Shown piece after piece: positions 1 to 9,195 of a stretch of 64,000 nucleotides of DNA. Under the pieces are notes generated by a model that saw nothing but the letters and a program-made list of their open reading frames with translations, was not told where the DNA came from and made no database searches. The stretch spans positions 5,499 through 69,498 of the forward strand of contig JADKIC010000027.1 of NCBI GenBank assembly GCA_016721435.1, written 5' to 3'. Origin of the DNA: Bacteroidota bacterium (GTDB lineage Bacteria > Bacteroidota > Bacteroidia > AKYH767-A > OLB10). Both the position numbers and the translations under genes were made by a program. Position 1 is the first letter of the stretch, and each line of letters starts with the position of its first letter.

Positions 1-1930
1 ATTCCCACCGGTATTGGCTAATGTAAATGGATTCCATGATCCGTTATTTATTTTATAAGCTCCTTTTACTCCTGCTAAAGCCCATGCAAACTGCAGGTTG
101 GTGAGCGAAGCATTCAAGGTAACATCAATGCCGGGTGTTGAAGTAACGACCGGAGTATGGTTTAAAGTTGCGTTCGATAACAATGTGATACCGTGTTGTG
201 CAAAACCTTGAGTGATTGCTGTTATGTTAGGTGTACCATTGTTCAGGTTTCCATCTGTATCGTCCGCTTGTAAGGCGTCAATTAAGATATCTGTGTACAC
301 TTGTCCTTCAGCACCGTTTGGTCCATTGGCAAGTCCATAATGAGATTCCGTAAAGAGGTCGGTCATGAGTGGAGTAGAACCTAAAAGTAAGGCTGTCGAC
401 CACCAGGCTCCGGCAATAATTTCCCCGTCAGCATGTACTTCGCCAATGATATTTTGTGGATATACTTTACGGGAAACATTATTGTTGAAATCGTAATTTC
501 TGACATTAGCAGTAGGATCCGTATCACTAAATCCAATTCCAAGCACCGGATTGTTGGTGATGGAAATGGCCCATACATCGGAATAGCCTTCACCCATTCC
601 GCCATTACTGAAGCTTAGACCATTTGCATCCCAGAACTTATCCGTTATGCCGTGTCCGTATTCGTGGTAAATCACATCTGCCACCATACTGAGCGCATAG
701 CAACCACCCGCTGTGGTGTAGAAATTAATTGAAGTTCCATTATAAAATGCGTTGCATGTTCCATCTGTTCTGTCCACCCGTACATCCAATGGATAATCGA
801 GGGAGGTAAAGGAAGCTAGTTTGGAATTCATGAAATCATGAACGATATTGGTATGATAATACGCCGATAAATGACGAACGGTAGAGCTGTTGTCAAAACT
901 AATAGTATTGGGTCCGGGATTAACGGTGGAAGTAAAGCTCTGAACGGTTGTGCTGGTAGCTCCGGTATAAACTGTAGCCCAGGGCCCGGCTAAGGTGAAA
1001 GTAGCGTTGAATGGACTTGTATTGGGCAAATTCAGGAGTCCATTTACATCGGTATTGTAATCTGTTCCGCCAACGGTTACTTTAAGGTAAGGAAGATTTA
1101 CGATAGCAGTAGCATTGTAGGGATGTGTTGGATAAACTGTTCCGGTCATGGTAATGTCGGAATTAGCAAAACTGACAATCTTATCCGTTCTGTACAATAC
1201 TTCACCTGTCATCGCATCTACCAGCGTATAATAATCGTCAGGCGTTTGTCCGTCAGCTGATGTTCTGATGTTGACTTCATACACCAGGTGGTATTTATTC
1301 CCTCTGTATCCGGGTACAGGTAAGATTTTCAGATCAGGTTGAGCGAAAGTACCGGTGATAGCAGATACTATTCCTTTGGAAGCTTCCGTAATGGCTTGCG
1401 CAGAAGTGATGGTAGGAGTGGTAGAGATGTTAATATCATCGTAGACATCCAGACCAAACATCACCACTTTCATATCGTGCGTCATTTTCACGGTAGCACG
1501 GCTCCATAGAACTTCAATTCCGTTGTGCTTTTGAATGTAGTTGGTATGGATATATTTCTTGGAAACAGGAGCTGAAATAAATTCCAGACTAACACTTGCA
1601 GGCAGATAGTTTGGTAAATAGGTGTTAAGGGAAATAAAGACCGGCAGCTGCAGGGGAAGAGGTCAACTGCAGATCAATTGGAGTTCCAAAGGCTCTGTGA
1701 GGTCGGGCGTTGGTTTCATTGAATTGGACCCACCAATCTCCGTTTTGTTGGATAAACTGTTTCCAGGAGGGCTGCTCGCGTAAGGATTGCTGATATTTAT
1801 AATCAGGAAGTCTACGGCTGTCATTCATAAACCGTTGCTGCAGAGGGTCAAAGTCATGGTGGATATCACCGTGTGACCAGACGAGCTGCGAAGAACAAAG
1901 AATAGCAAGAAGTGTAATAATTCGTTTCAT
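1..1930 (-). CDS. Secreted M36 (fungalysin-like) zinc metalloprotease, partial
   Basis: Secreted zinc endopeptidase; the gene runs off the left edge, so the C-terminus is not seen. The start at 1930 gives a clear signal peptide (MKRIITLLAILCSSQLVWS). The upstream in-frame codons overlap a TAnnTTTG promoter element, which supports this start. The translation contains HEYGHG (about position 670-690), the HExxH zinc site, followed by GMGEGYSDVWA, whose Glu is the expected third zinc ligand in M36 enzymes. A propeptide-like (FTP/PepSY) region precedes it. The reading frame breaks near 1630-1660 (after AAAGLYF, resuming at ISLNTYLPN), consistent with a one-base error. T9SS-type secretion is likely from the phylum and from its neighbours, but the sorting domain would lie outside the window. 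Confidence 0.85.
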
Positions 1931-1950
1931 GTTTGTGTAGGATGTATCTA

Positions 1951-1958
1951 CAAACTTA
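1951..1958 (-). promoter_or_regulatory. Candidate promoter -7 element of the M36 protease gene
   Basis: On the minus strand this reads TAAGTTTG, matching the Bacteroidota -7 consensus TAnnTTTG, 20 nt before the ATG at 1930. No clear TTG -33 box was seen. Confidence 0.4.
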
Positions 1959-2032
1959 AGAAAATCAAATCTTAGTTCCATCTATATATTAAAATAGAGG
2001 CTTTGGGACTGTATTATCTTAGAAAAGTGCAA

Positions 2033-2939
2033 CTATTTAAGGTTCACCCCGGATTTCAGAAACTCAATTGTTTCCGAAGGGCTCACAAAGCTATAATTAC
2101 CCTGATTCCGGAACCATGTCACCTGCCTTTTCGCATAATTCCGGCTATGCTGTTTTATCTTTTCCGCAGCCTCCGGTAAAGTGAATTTACCCTGCAAATA
2201 TTCAAAAAGCTCTGTATACCCAACTGTTTTCAAAGCATTGTGTTCTTTAAAAGGGTGCAAACTTTCCACTTCTTGTAATAGCCCTTCATTCATCATGTGG
2301 TCAACACGTAAATTGATGCGTTCATAGAGCAAGTCTCGTGGCCAATCAATAACTATTTTGATCTCGGTAAAATAGGGGTCTTTCACTTTCTCCATACGAA
2401 AACCGGAATAAGGTTGACCCGTACTCAAAATCACTTCCGCTGCTCTGATGAGTCGGGCCCGATTTTTTTATCGACCTGACCATAAAATAGCGGATCAGAT
2501 TCAGCAACGATTTTTTGAATGGGAGCCAGCCCTTCCTTTTCATAGAGTTGGTTCAATTGAATTCGAATGGCGGGATCAATTTCCGGCATTTCATCAAATC
2601 CTTCTGTCAATGCTTTTATATAAAGTCCTGTTCCTCCAACTGCCACCACCACTTTATTTTCTTAAACAAAGCTGAAAGTAAGGTGGAAGATTGCTCAGCA
2701 AATTGTCCGGCACTGAAATTTTCGGTGATACTATGCGAATCAATAAAATGATGAGGGACACGTGCCAATTCATCGGGTGATGGTTTGGCAGTTCCGATGG
2801 TCAACTCCCGATAACACTGCCTTGAATCTGCAGAGATAATTTCAGTTGCATAAAACTCAGCAATAGCCAGCGCCAGCTCTGTTTTTCCTGAGGCTGTTGG
2901 ACCCGCTATAACAATCAAAATGGGTCTATCACCTGTCAT
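2033..2939 (-). CDS. miaA: tRNA dimethylallyltransferase MiaA (two frameshifts)
   Basis: Transfers a dimethylallyl group to N6 of A37 in tRNAs that read codons starting with U. The N-terminal P-loop GPTASGKT (residues 13-20) is followed by ISADSRQCYREL, the conserved Asp/Ser/Arg region of the family. GGTGLYIKAL and the C-terminal NYAKRQVTWFRNQ motif are both present. The total span, about 300 codons, is normal. The frame breaks twice: near 2650 at a short T-run (KKIKWWW versus VVAVGGTGLY) and near 2463-2470 in a run of seven T. Both are one-base-type breaks, so the gene is probably intact in the organism. It lies 90 nt downstream of a pRiA4b ORF-3-like gene and close to cca, a tRNA-processing neighbourhood. 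Confidence 0.93.
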
Positions 2940-3028
2940 CGTGGAGTTACTTAATGGATAGGAAGTTAATATCTGAAGTAGAAAAAGAAAGTGAAAAGAT
3001 TAAATTACTCATTAATTAAAAATGCAAT

Positions 3029-3691
3029 CTAATATTCTTCCTTGCTTTCATCTTCGGCATCATTGAAGCTTGTTTCACCATCGCCATCTTCCGCTTCAAC
3101 TTCTTCGCCTTCTTCACTCATCCCTTCTATTTCGTCCAACTCCACTCCCTCTTCCGCTTCTTCCATCAGGTTATCGGTTTCTTCAGCTACATCTTCGGCC
3201 TCATCGTCAATTGGAGAGATTAATTTTTCGAACTCTTCGGATTCAATGGCAGATAACTTAATGTTTGGTACCACTATGTATTGCTTCGGCGCTTCGCCAA
3301 CGGACTTTATGCATAACGGATAATGAATAGACTCATCTCCTTTAGGTATTATTTTAATCAATTCTATACGAAAGGTCCAGTTGGAATCACGGTCACTGAC
3401 GTAGTAAATTTTCTGATGCGGGTCAGCAATGAAATCACATAACCGGGCTTCCTCCATCAATAAAGCCTTATTACCATCCTTATCTTTTCTTTCATCCAGA
3501 GAAATCTCCTGGCCTTTTAGCCAATGATCATTACTCATATAAAAGGAGGCCGGCTTTGAGTTATCAAATCCGATAGAAGATTGTATGGTATGGTGCAGAT
3601 CGCTGAAATATTGAGTGCTCTTAATTTCAATATCCCTCGTGATTTCATCATAATCTTCGAAGGCGACACGGAATCGGTATACAACTGGCAT
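3029..3691 (-). CDS. pRiA4b ORF-3-like protein (IS1096 TnpR-like fold) with acidic tail
   Basis: About 220 residues. The first 140 match the plasmid pRiA4b ORF-3 / IS1096 passenger TnpR-like family: VYRFRVAFEDYDEITRDIEI at the start, then FSDLHHTIQSSIGFD, and a conserved tryptophan in DSNWTFRIELI. The last 75 residues are a very acidic, low-complexity tail rich in Glu and Asp. The ATG at 3691 is chosen because an upstream in-frame TTG lies inside a promoter element. No transposase or inverted repeats flank it, so despite the family name it is probably a resident chromosomal gene. It sits between miaA and cca, which hints at a link with tRNA metabolism, but its molecular function is unknown. 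Confidence 0.8.
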   Translation of the reverse strand: MPVVYRFRVAFEDYDEITRDIEIKSTQYFSDLHHTIQSSIGFDNSKPASFYMSNDHWLKGQEISLDERKDKDGNKALLMEEARLCDFIADPHQKIYYVSDRDSNWTFRIELIKIIPKGDESIHYPLCIKSVGEAPKQYIVVPNIKLSAIESEEFEKLISPIDDEAEDVAEETDNLMEEAEEGVELDEIEGMSEEGEEVEAEDGDGETSFNDAEDESKEEY

Positions 3692-3709
3692 GATCAGGTT
3701 ATCTTGATG

Positions 3710-3717
3710 CAAATATA
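3710..3717 (-). promoter_or_regulatory. Candidate -7 element for the pRiA4b ORF-3-like gene / miaA
   Basis: Minus strand TATATTTG fits TAnnTTTG and lies 18 nt before the ATG at 3691. It sits between cca and this gene, so it could start a transcript covering the pRiA4b-like gene and miaA. Confidence 0.45.
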
Positions 3718-3759
3718 AAAGGCTTCATTTAACTGACAAGAAGAAAAGTGAAATTAAGA

Positions 3760-5074
3760 TTATTTTTTTCTAACAGGGGCGAGTCCCAGTTCATTTGCTT
3801 TTTCGAGCATTAATTTGTAAGCATCATCAAAATTATTAGGAATATCTCCGTCGAGAATTGCATCTCTGATGGTGTTTTTGATGATGCCAATTTCTCTCCC
3901 CGGTTTCAGGCCAAACTCTTCCATGATTTGCTCTCCTGTAATCGGAGGTTGCCAGTTTCTGACCTTGTCTTTTCTTCCACTTCAATCAGCTTCTGCTGGA
4001 CCAATTCAAAATTCGCCTTGTATTTTTTTGTTTGTATTCATTTTTTGTAGTGACATCTGCATGACAGAGTTTCATTAAATCTTCGATGTCATCACCGGCT
4101 TCAAAAAAGTAAACGGCGTACAGCGGAGTCTGTCACTTCAGTTTTTGCCAGCACTATGGGACGCAAATGAAGTAAAACAAGTTTTTGCACATACTTCATT
4201 TTCTCATTCAATGGAAGCTTTAATTGACGGAAAATTTGAGGAACCATTCTGGCACCTTTGTCTTCGTGTCCGTGGAAGGTCCAGCCATGTTGAGGTTCAA
4301 ATCTTTTTGTGGCGGGTTTTGCAATATCATGCAGCAATGCCGCCCAACGCAGCCAGAGATCATCCGAAGAACGGGCGAGATTGTCGAGAACTTCCAGGGT
4401 ATGAAAGAAATTATCCTTGTGACTTTTCCCCTGGACTGTTTCAACACCCTCCAATGCAGAAAGCTGAGGGAAAATGATGGGCAGAAGGCCTGAACTTCTT
4501 AGTAAGAGGAAACCTTTCGAAGGAACTTTGGAAAGTAAAATTTTATTGATTTCATCAATGATTCTTTCACCACTGATGATGGTAATGCGTTGGCGTTGCG
4601 TGAAGATGGCTTGAAAAGATACCGGATCAATTTGAAAGTCGAGCTGTGTGGCAAAGCGGATTGCTCTAAGCATGCGAAGAGGGTCGTCGGAATAGGTGAT
4701 TTCAGGATTTAATGGTGTTCGAATTAATTTCCTTGAGAGGTCGCCCAAACCATCAAAGGGATCCAGCAAATGGCCTGTGTCATGCTCATTTAAACTGATG
4801 GCAAGTGCATTGATGGTAAAATCGCGACGGTTTTGATCATCCTCCAGGGTGCCGTTTTCAACTATAGGTTTGCGCGAATGGTGAGCATACGACTCCTTCC
4901 TTGCTCCAACAAATTCAATATCAAGATCTTTATGCTTAATTAGGGCTGTACCATAGTTTTTAAAAACCCTCCAATGAGATATCCCCGGATTTGATTTTTT
5001 TTGAAAACAGCAATGATCGTCTTGAATATAGGATCTTGCTTTAGTAACTCATTAAATGCTGCAACGCTTGACAT
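3760..5074 (-). CDS. cca: CCA tRNA nucleotidyltransferase / HD-domain protein, missing its catalytic motif here
   Basis: Class II CCA-adding enzyme fused to an HD domain, as usual in Bacteroidota. Recognisable parts: the N-terminal YLIGGF (beginning of GGxVRD), KHKDLDIEFVGARKESY, RRDFTINALAISLN, DPLRMLRAIRFATQLDF, and the HD region RWAALLHDIAKPATK with HGHEDKGARM. Between LIGGF and VFKNYG (near 4970) about 40 residues are absent compared with the family, including VRDxxLxR and the catalytic DIDIV Asp pair, and the frame changes there. Further one-base breaks occur near 4101 (after VRRLLF) and near 4030 and 3975 in homopolymers. The C-terminal part reads through DKVRNWQPPITGEQIMEEFG to a TAA at 3760. 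The missing block may be an assembly error, because the enzyme is normally essential in organisms with tRNA genes lacking encoded CCA. Confidence 0.88.
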
Positions 5075-5081
5075 CGATGCG

Positions 5082-5089
5082 CAAATTTA
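5082..5089 (-). promoter_or_regulatory. Candidate -7 element of cca
   Basis: Minus strand TAAATTTG matches TAnnTTTG and ends 7 nt before the ATG at 5074, which implies a leader of only a few bases. Confidence 0.35.
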
Positions 5090-5191
5090 ATCAAACTATT
5101 TGCATAAAATGTATTAGGGCATGAAGAGTATCCATTCTGTGTGGATTTGGTTAACGGATTCCCGGAATATAACAGGACACAAAGAAAATTA

Positions 5192-6121
5192 CTATTCACC
5201 GGAGGTAATCGTTTCCATTTCGTTTTTTAATATTAGTGAAGCTAATTTACGTTGACCACTTTCATTCAGGTGAATAAAATCCCTGTAATCACCGGCTTCA
5301 AAATGACTATCTAATTCTTTTATAAGTTGGATATTGTTCTTCTCTGCAAAAGAAATTATTTCCATTCCCTGCTCATTGTATTTGCCGGCTTCCAGTTCTG
5401 AAAATTCGGCATGTAGGTAAATGGTAAATGCTATCTGATTTGAACTTGTGTAATTCAGGAAGGATTCAAATCCGGGATTGAATTTGCTGTCATTTTGCTT
5501 TTTATCTATTCCTAAACTTCCAACGTCATTCCCGTCATTTCCATTGGTGAATCCCAGTCGGGGAAGTAAATAGCGATCCAGCAATTCCATCAAGGCTAAA
5601 GGATATTGTTTATCGGGAAAACTTTCACTTACACCCACAATTTTCTGGAAATCCATATTGTCATACGCATCGTGAGAACTGACGAACAAGTAAATATGTT
5701 TTGATTTGAAATCGCCATGTTGCTTCATGTATTCGAAGCAATTGTCGGGTCCCCAGCTTCCTGCGGCAATATTTAAAAACTGTACCCTTGCATTTCTTAT
5801 TTTGCTGAGGGTATCCGTTAGAATAGTAGTTGCAAGACTTTCCTGATCGGTTAAAACTCCGCCGTTAATAATAGAGTCCCCAAATCCCAAAATTTCAACA
5901 GCTCCCGTATCCACTTCTTCACTACGCATCGATAAAGAGTTGTAAAATATATGATTTCTGAACCTGAATCGCTGTTGATTGGCCTGGGGAATATATTCGT
6001 AATGCGCATCTTCTCTCATCAAGACCGTATCACAAAATCCAAAATAGAACCTTAGAAATACTTCTGTACCTATGACCATGAGCACCAGAACAATGAGTGC
6101 GATTTTAATTTTTCCTTTCAT
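5192..6121 (-). CDS. SGNH/GDSL-like hydrolase, membrane-anchored or secreted
   Basis: 309 residues with one N-terminal hydrophobic segment (residues about 5-22) acting as a membrane anchor or signal. The hydrolase core shows block I GFGDSI with the nucleophile Ser near residue 83, a block II/III-like stretch NIAAGSWGPDN, and a C-terminal DFIHLNESG that supplies the Asp-x-x-His pair. Families with this fold remove acyl or acetyl groups from carbohydrates or lipids; the substrate here cannot be told. It stands alone, with cca downstream on the same strand about 120 nt away and a 439-nt gene-free stretch upstream. The reading frame is intact. Confidence 0.75.
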   Translation of the reverse strand: MKGKIKIALIVLVLMVIGTEVFLRFYFGFCDTVLMREDAHYEYIPQANQQRFRFRNHIFYNSLSMRSEEVDTGAVEILGFGDSIINGGVLTDQESLATTILTDTLSKIRNARVQFLNIAAGSWGPDNCFEYMKQHGDFKSKHIYLFVSSHDAYDNMDFQKIVGVSESFPDKQYPLALMELLDRYLLPRLGFTNGNDGNDVGSLGIDKKQNDSKFNPGFESFLNYTSSNQIAFTIYLHAEFSELEAGKYNEQGMEIISFAEKNNIQLIKELDSHFEAGDYRDFIHLNESGQRKLASLILKNEMETITSGE

Positions 6122-6560
6122 TTATTACCGCTAATGAAGTTGAGATTTAAAACTGATGATTTACTTCTATAGGAATATAATTGTAGGGTAAATGGTCCTA
6201 CCCTTCACAAATATGATAAATTTCAAACACTTCTACTTTGAATTTGCAGAAGAGGTTATTCTTTTAAAAATGAATATCGGCCTTCCATCAGATTAGTCAT
6301 AAATAACTGTAAAACAAGTGAGTACATTCAAAAATGGGATGGTTGTTCAACAGACCACTTTCGGTTCAGGCGGCTATTCAGCAAGATAACCCGTTGATTT
6401 AAACTAATTCTTTTTAACTTTATAGACGAAAGCACCCATAAAAAGGAAGTGTCGTTATCAAACTCATTTAGGGTGATTCTTGTCATTCTACTTACTTAAT
6501 TATGTCATATCCCCCGAGCTCTAAACGCAGGAACTTAGCAATGTAAAACCCCAAAATACT
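6122..6560. other. Gene-free stretch between divergent genes
   Basis: 439 nt between the SGNH-like hydrolase (minus) and the coiled-coil gene (plus). It is AT-rich and has no coding potential I recognise on either strand, no RNA gene and no obvious repeat. It presumably holds the two divergent promoters. Confidence 0.5.
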
Positions 6561-6941
6561 ATGGAAAAGAAATATGTTTACGACTTACACGCTGAACACC
6601 GTGAATGGTTGAATAAAATCGCATTTTATAAGGATGAGATTAAAATTATGCGTCATCGTCTGGAACAGGTTACAGAAAAGAATACCAGCAAGGAAGTTCT
6701 GGCATTGGTAGAGCATTTCCAAAATCAGCTGATTGTTCAGGAAGAGCAAAATGATATTCTGCGGCATAATGTAAAGGAATATGAAAATGTAATTGAAGAC
6801 CATCTGAAGAAGAATGAAGTTGCAGCTGATCATTTGAAATGGGATGACCATACAAATATGAGAGATCAGGTGGACACCTATGAGAAAATTTTCAATGATC
6901 TCCGAAAAGAGCTGATCGGCTTTATTGCGAAATGGATGTAA
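6561..6941 (+). CDS. Conserved hypothetical coiled-coil protein (126 aa)
   Basis: A small soluble protein of 126 residues rich in Glu, Lys, His and Asn. It starts MEKKYVYDLHAEHREWLNK and then shows long heptad-like helical stretches between residues about 20 and 115. No signal peptide or membrane segment is visible. It resembles small uncharacterised Bacteroidota coiled-coil proteins, and I cannot assign a function. A strong intrinsic terminator follows 15 nt after the stop codon, so it is probably a single-gene transcript. The frame is intact. Confidence 0.7.
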   Translation: MEKKYVYDLHAEHREWLNKIAFYKDEIKIMRHRLEQVTEKNTSKEVLALVEHFQNQLIVQEEQNDILRHNVKEYENVIEDHLKKNEVAADHLKWDDHTNMRDQVDTYEKIFNDLRKELIGFIAKWM

Positions 6942-6955
6942 TCGACGGTCGAAGG

Positions 6956-7000
6956 AAAAAGGGATAAGCGTGGATGAGTTGGCGTTTATCCCTTTTTATT
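6956..7000 (+). terminator. Rho-independent terminator after the coiled-coil gene
   Basis: AAAAAGGGATAAGCG (6956-6970) pairs with CGTTTATCCCTTTTT (6983-6997), giving a long stem with a 12-nt loop followed by a T-rich tail. It lies immediately after the stop at 6941. Confidence 0.8.
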
Positions 7001-7173
7001 TTAAGTCCGGATTTACTTTTTAGTTTTTTTCATGTTCCGGGGAACCAATCTTCTAATTGGGTGAATAATTATTTAAGGGTTTTGTTAATTCGGTTTTTTG
7101 AAAGGAGACTTTTTTCTATTTTTAGAACTTCAAAATTTTACCGGACGACATAACTAAAATGACTCTTTAAAAT

Positions 7174-7614
7174 ATGGGACTTAGATTTGATGATTATGCC
7201 ACAAAAGGCAAGGCGTTTGTAGCGGAGGTGGCCAGGGAATTGAAAACGGATGATACAGACAGAGCAGGAAGAATGCTGCGTTGTGTGCTCAGAGCTTTAC
7301 GTAACCGTTTAACCGTTGAAGAGTCCTTTCAGTTTCTTTCGCAACTTCCAATGGCCATCAAAGCAGTCTATGTAGATGGATGGAAAGTGAGAATGAATCC
7401 TTCGAAAATTAAGCATATCGAGGATTTCAGAACAGAGGTGATGAAAGAAGATGACTTCGCAGCATTAAAAGATTTTGTTTACGAAGGAGCAGTAGATGAT
7501 GCTATCAAAGCAGTGTTCAAGGTATTGTCAAGACATGTCACACCTGCTGAAATTCACCATGTACTGAGTTCTTTGCCGGCTGAGATCCGATATGAGTTGG
7601 AAGGAGAAGGGTGA
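7174..7614 (+). CDS. DUF2267 domain-containing protein
   Basis: 146 residues made of two similar helical halves, each about 60 residues: AGRMLRCVLRALRNRLTVEESFQFLSQLP in the first, AIKAVFKVLSRHVTPAEIHHVLSSLP in the second. The internal repeat and the closing LPAEIRYE match DUF2267, a small soluble domain of unknown role often found near stress genes. It has no signal peptide or metal motif. The neighbouring genes are unrelated, and nothing in the sequence indicates its partner. The frame is intact. Confidence 0.8.
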   Translation: MGLRFDDYATKGKAFVAEVARELKTDDTDRAGRMLRCVLRALRNRLTVEESFQFLSQLPMAIKAVYVDGWKVRMNPSKIKHIEDFRTEVMKEDDFAALKDFVYEGAVDDAIKAVFKVLSRHVTPAEIHHVLSSLPAEIRYELEGEG

Positions 7615-7810
7615 GGGGTGAACTCATGATAATTTTATTCATTTGATCGGGATCGTTTCATGAGCGATGAATGAGAGGATGTGCTATTTTAAAATTTTGA
7701 ATTTCCTGAGAACAACATTATCTCGTAAGGTTATTTACATCTTTATTTTCAAAAGAGAAATAATAATTATTTTAATTCGTTAAACTACCTGAATTAAAAA
7801 GTATCAAAGA

Positions 7811-9193
7811 ATGATGATTTCCAAAGAGGTTTTACATTTATTTTCCAGAGCCGGATTTGGAATGCCATTGGAGGTTCTTCATCAGAATAAATCGGTAAAT
7901 CAATCCTATCAATGGCTTTGGCAGGATGCGATGGTTTACGCGCCCTTGCAAGTTGTCGGTACAGGTGAAAAGGATGCTTCCCCGGATTTGATGAATCCCA
8001 AAGTAGGGGAGGTGTTGTCACGGCAACAATTGACAAAAGACCTGAATTTTGCCTGGTTGAAACGGATGGTCACAGGGAAAGCGGTGTTAAGAGAGAAGAT
8101 GACCTTGTTTTGGGCGAACCATTTTGCCTGTCGTTCGGGGAACCCGTTATTCGCTCAGCAACTGAATAATATAATCAGGAAGCATGCACTGGGTAATTTT
8201 AAAACGCTGTTGCTGGAAGTTTCAAAATCTCCGGCAATGTTGCAGTTTTTAAATAATCAGCAGAATAGAAAAGCGCATCCCAATGAAAATTTCGCCCGTG
8301 AAGTAATGGAATTGTTCACATTGGGACATGGGCATTATACAGAAAAGGATGTATCGGAAGCGGCAAGAGCATTCACCGGTTGGACATTTAACCGTGATGG
8401 ATTGTTTGAGTTCAGGGAGAGAATACATGATGATTCCATCAAGGAGTTTTTAGGAAAGAGTGGAGCATTTACAGGCGATGACATTATAGAAATTTTATTG
8501 AAACAAAAGCAAACCGCATTATTTATTACCGGTAAATTCTGGAAGGCTTTTGTAAGTGAAAAACCGGATGCGAATAGAATTAATCTACTGGCAGAAAAAT
8601 TTTATCAATCCGGATTTGAGATAGAGGTGCTATTGCGGGAAGTGTTCCTGTCAGAATGGTTTTATAGCATGAATTACTATGGAGCACTTATTAAATCTCC
8701 AATAGAGTTGATGGTGCCGCTCATACGCGATTTTAATGTGACCTTTGCCAATCCCAATGTGGCCATCGGATTTCAAAAGTTATTGGGTTAGGTTTTGTTC
8801 AATCCGCCGAATGTGGCAGGTTGGCCCGGAGGAAGAAACTGGATCGATAGTTCTTCTTTGTCCTTTCGCATGCGGATGGGCCGTATTTTATTAAATGATG
8901 AAATACCGGATCAACTGCCAAAACAGGAAGGAGATAATAATAATGCGTTTGATGTTCCGTTGATCAAACCTAAACAGAAGAATGAAGCAAATCTCATGAA
9001 TTGCATCTCGCATTTTAAAGAAGTGAAAGACGATCAGCTTTTTGATGCACTGTCGCAGTGGATGATGGCTGTCCCGGTTTCTCCGGCATTACGTTCTCTG
9101 TTTCGACCTGTTTCATCGAATAGTGACAGAAGTGCATATATTAAAGAAGTGTTGATGTATCTGACGACATTGCCTGAATATCAGGTGGGCTAA
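7811..9193 (+). CDS. DUF1800 domain protein, interrupted by an in-frame TAG
   Basis: Family of large uncharacterised proteins almost always paired with DUF1501 proteins. Diagnostic parts are seen: HLFSRAGFG near the start, LREKMTLFWANHFACR, NENFAREVMELFTLGHG, ARAFTGWTFNRDG, and downstream FNPPNVAGWPGGRNWIDSS. The frame is unbroken except for one TAG at 8789-8791 (KLLG-stop-VLFNPPN). Relatives usually have Gln here, so a single CAG-to-TAG change explains it. This differs from the indels elsewhere in the window and may be a base-call error or a real nonsense mutation. TAG is used as a normal stop in this genome (for example at the end of kdsA). The DUF1501 gene starts 2 nt after its stop, so the two are co-transcribed. 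Confidence 0.85.
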
Positions 9194-9195
9194 AT

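Noticed and set aside
3042..3323. Serine-rich plus-strand reading frame
   Set aside because: It is the reverse strand of the acidic tail of the pRiA4b-like gene; the Ser runs are an artefact of GAA/GAG codons read backwards.
3029..3691. IS1096/pRiA4b-type family, taken as a mobile element
   Set aside because: No transposase, inverted repeats or target duplication are nearby, and the gene sits in a tRNA-processing neighbourhood.
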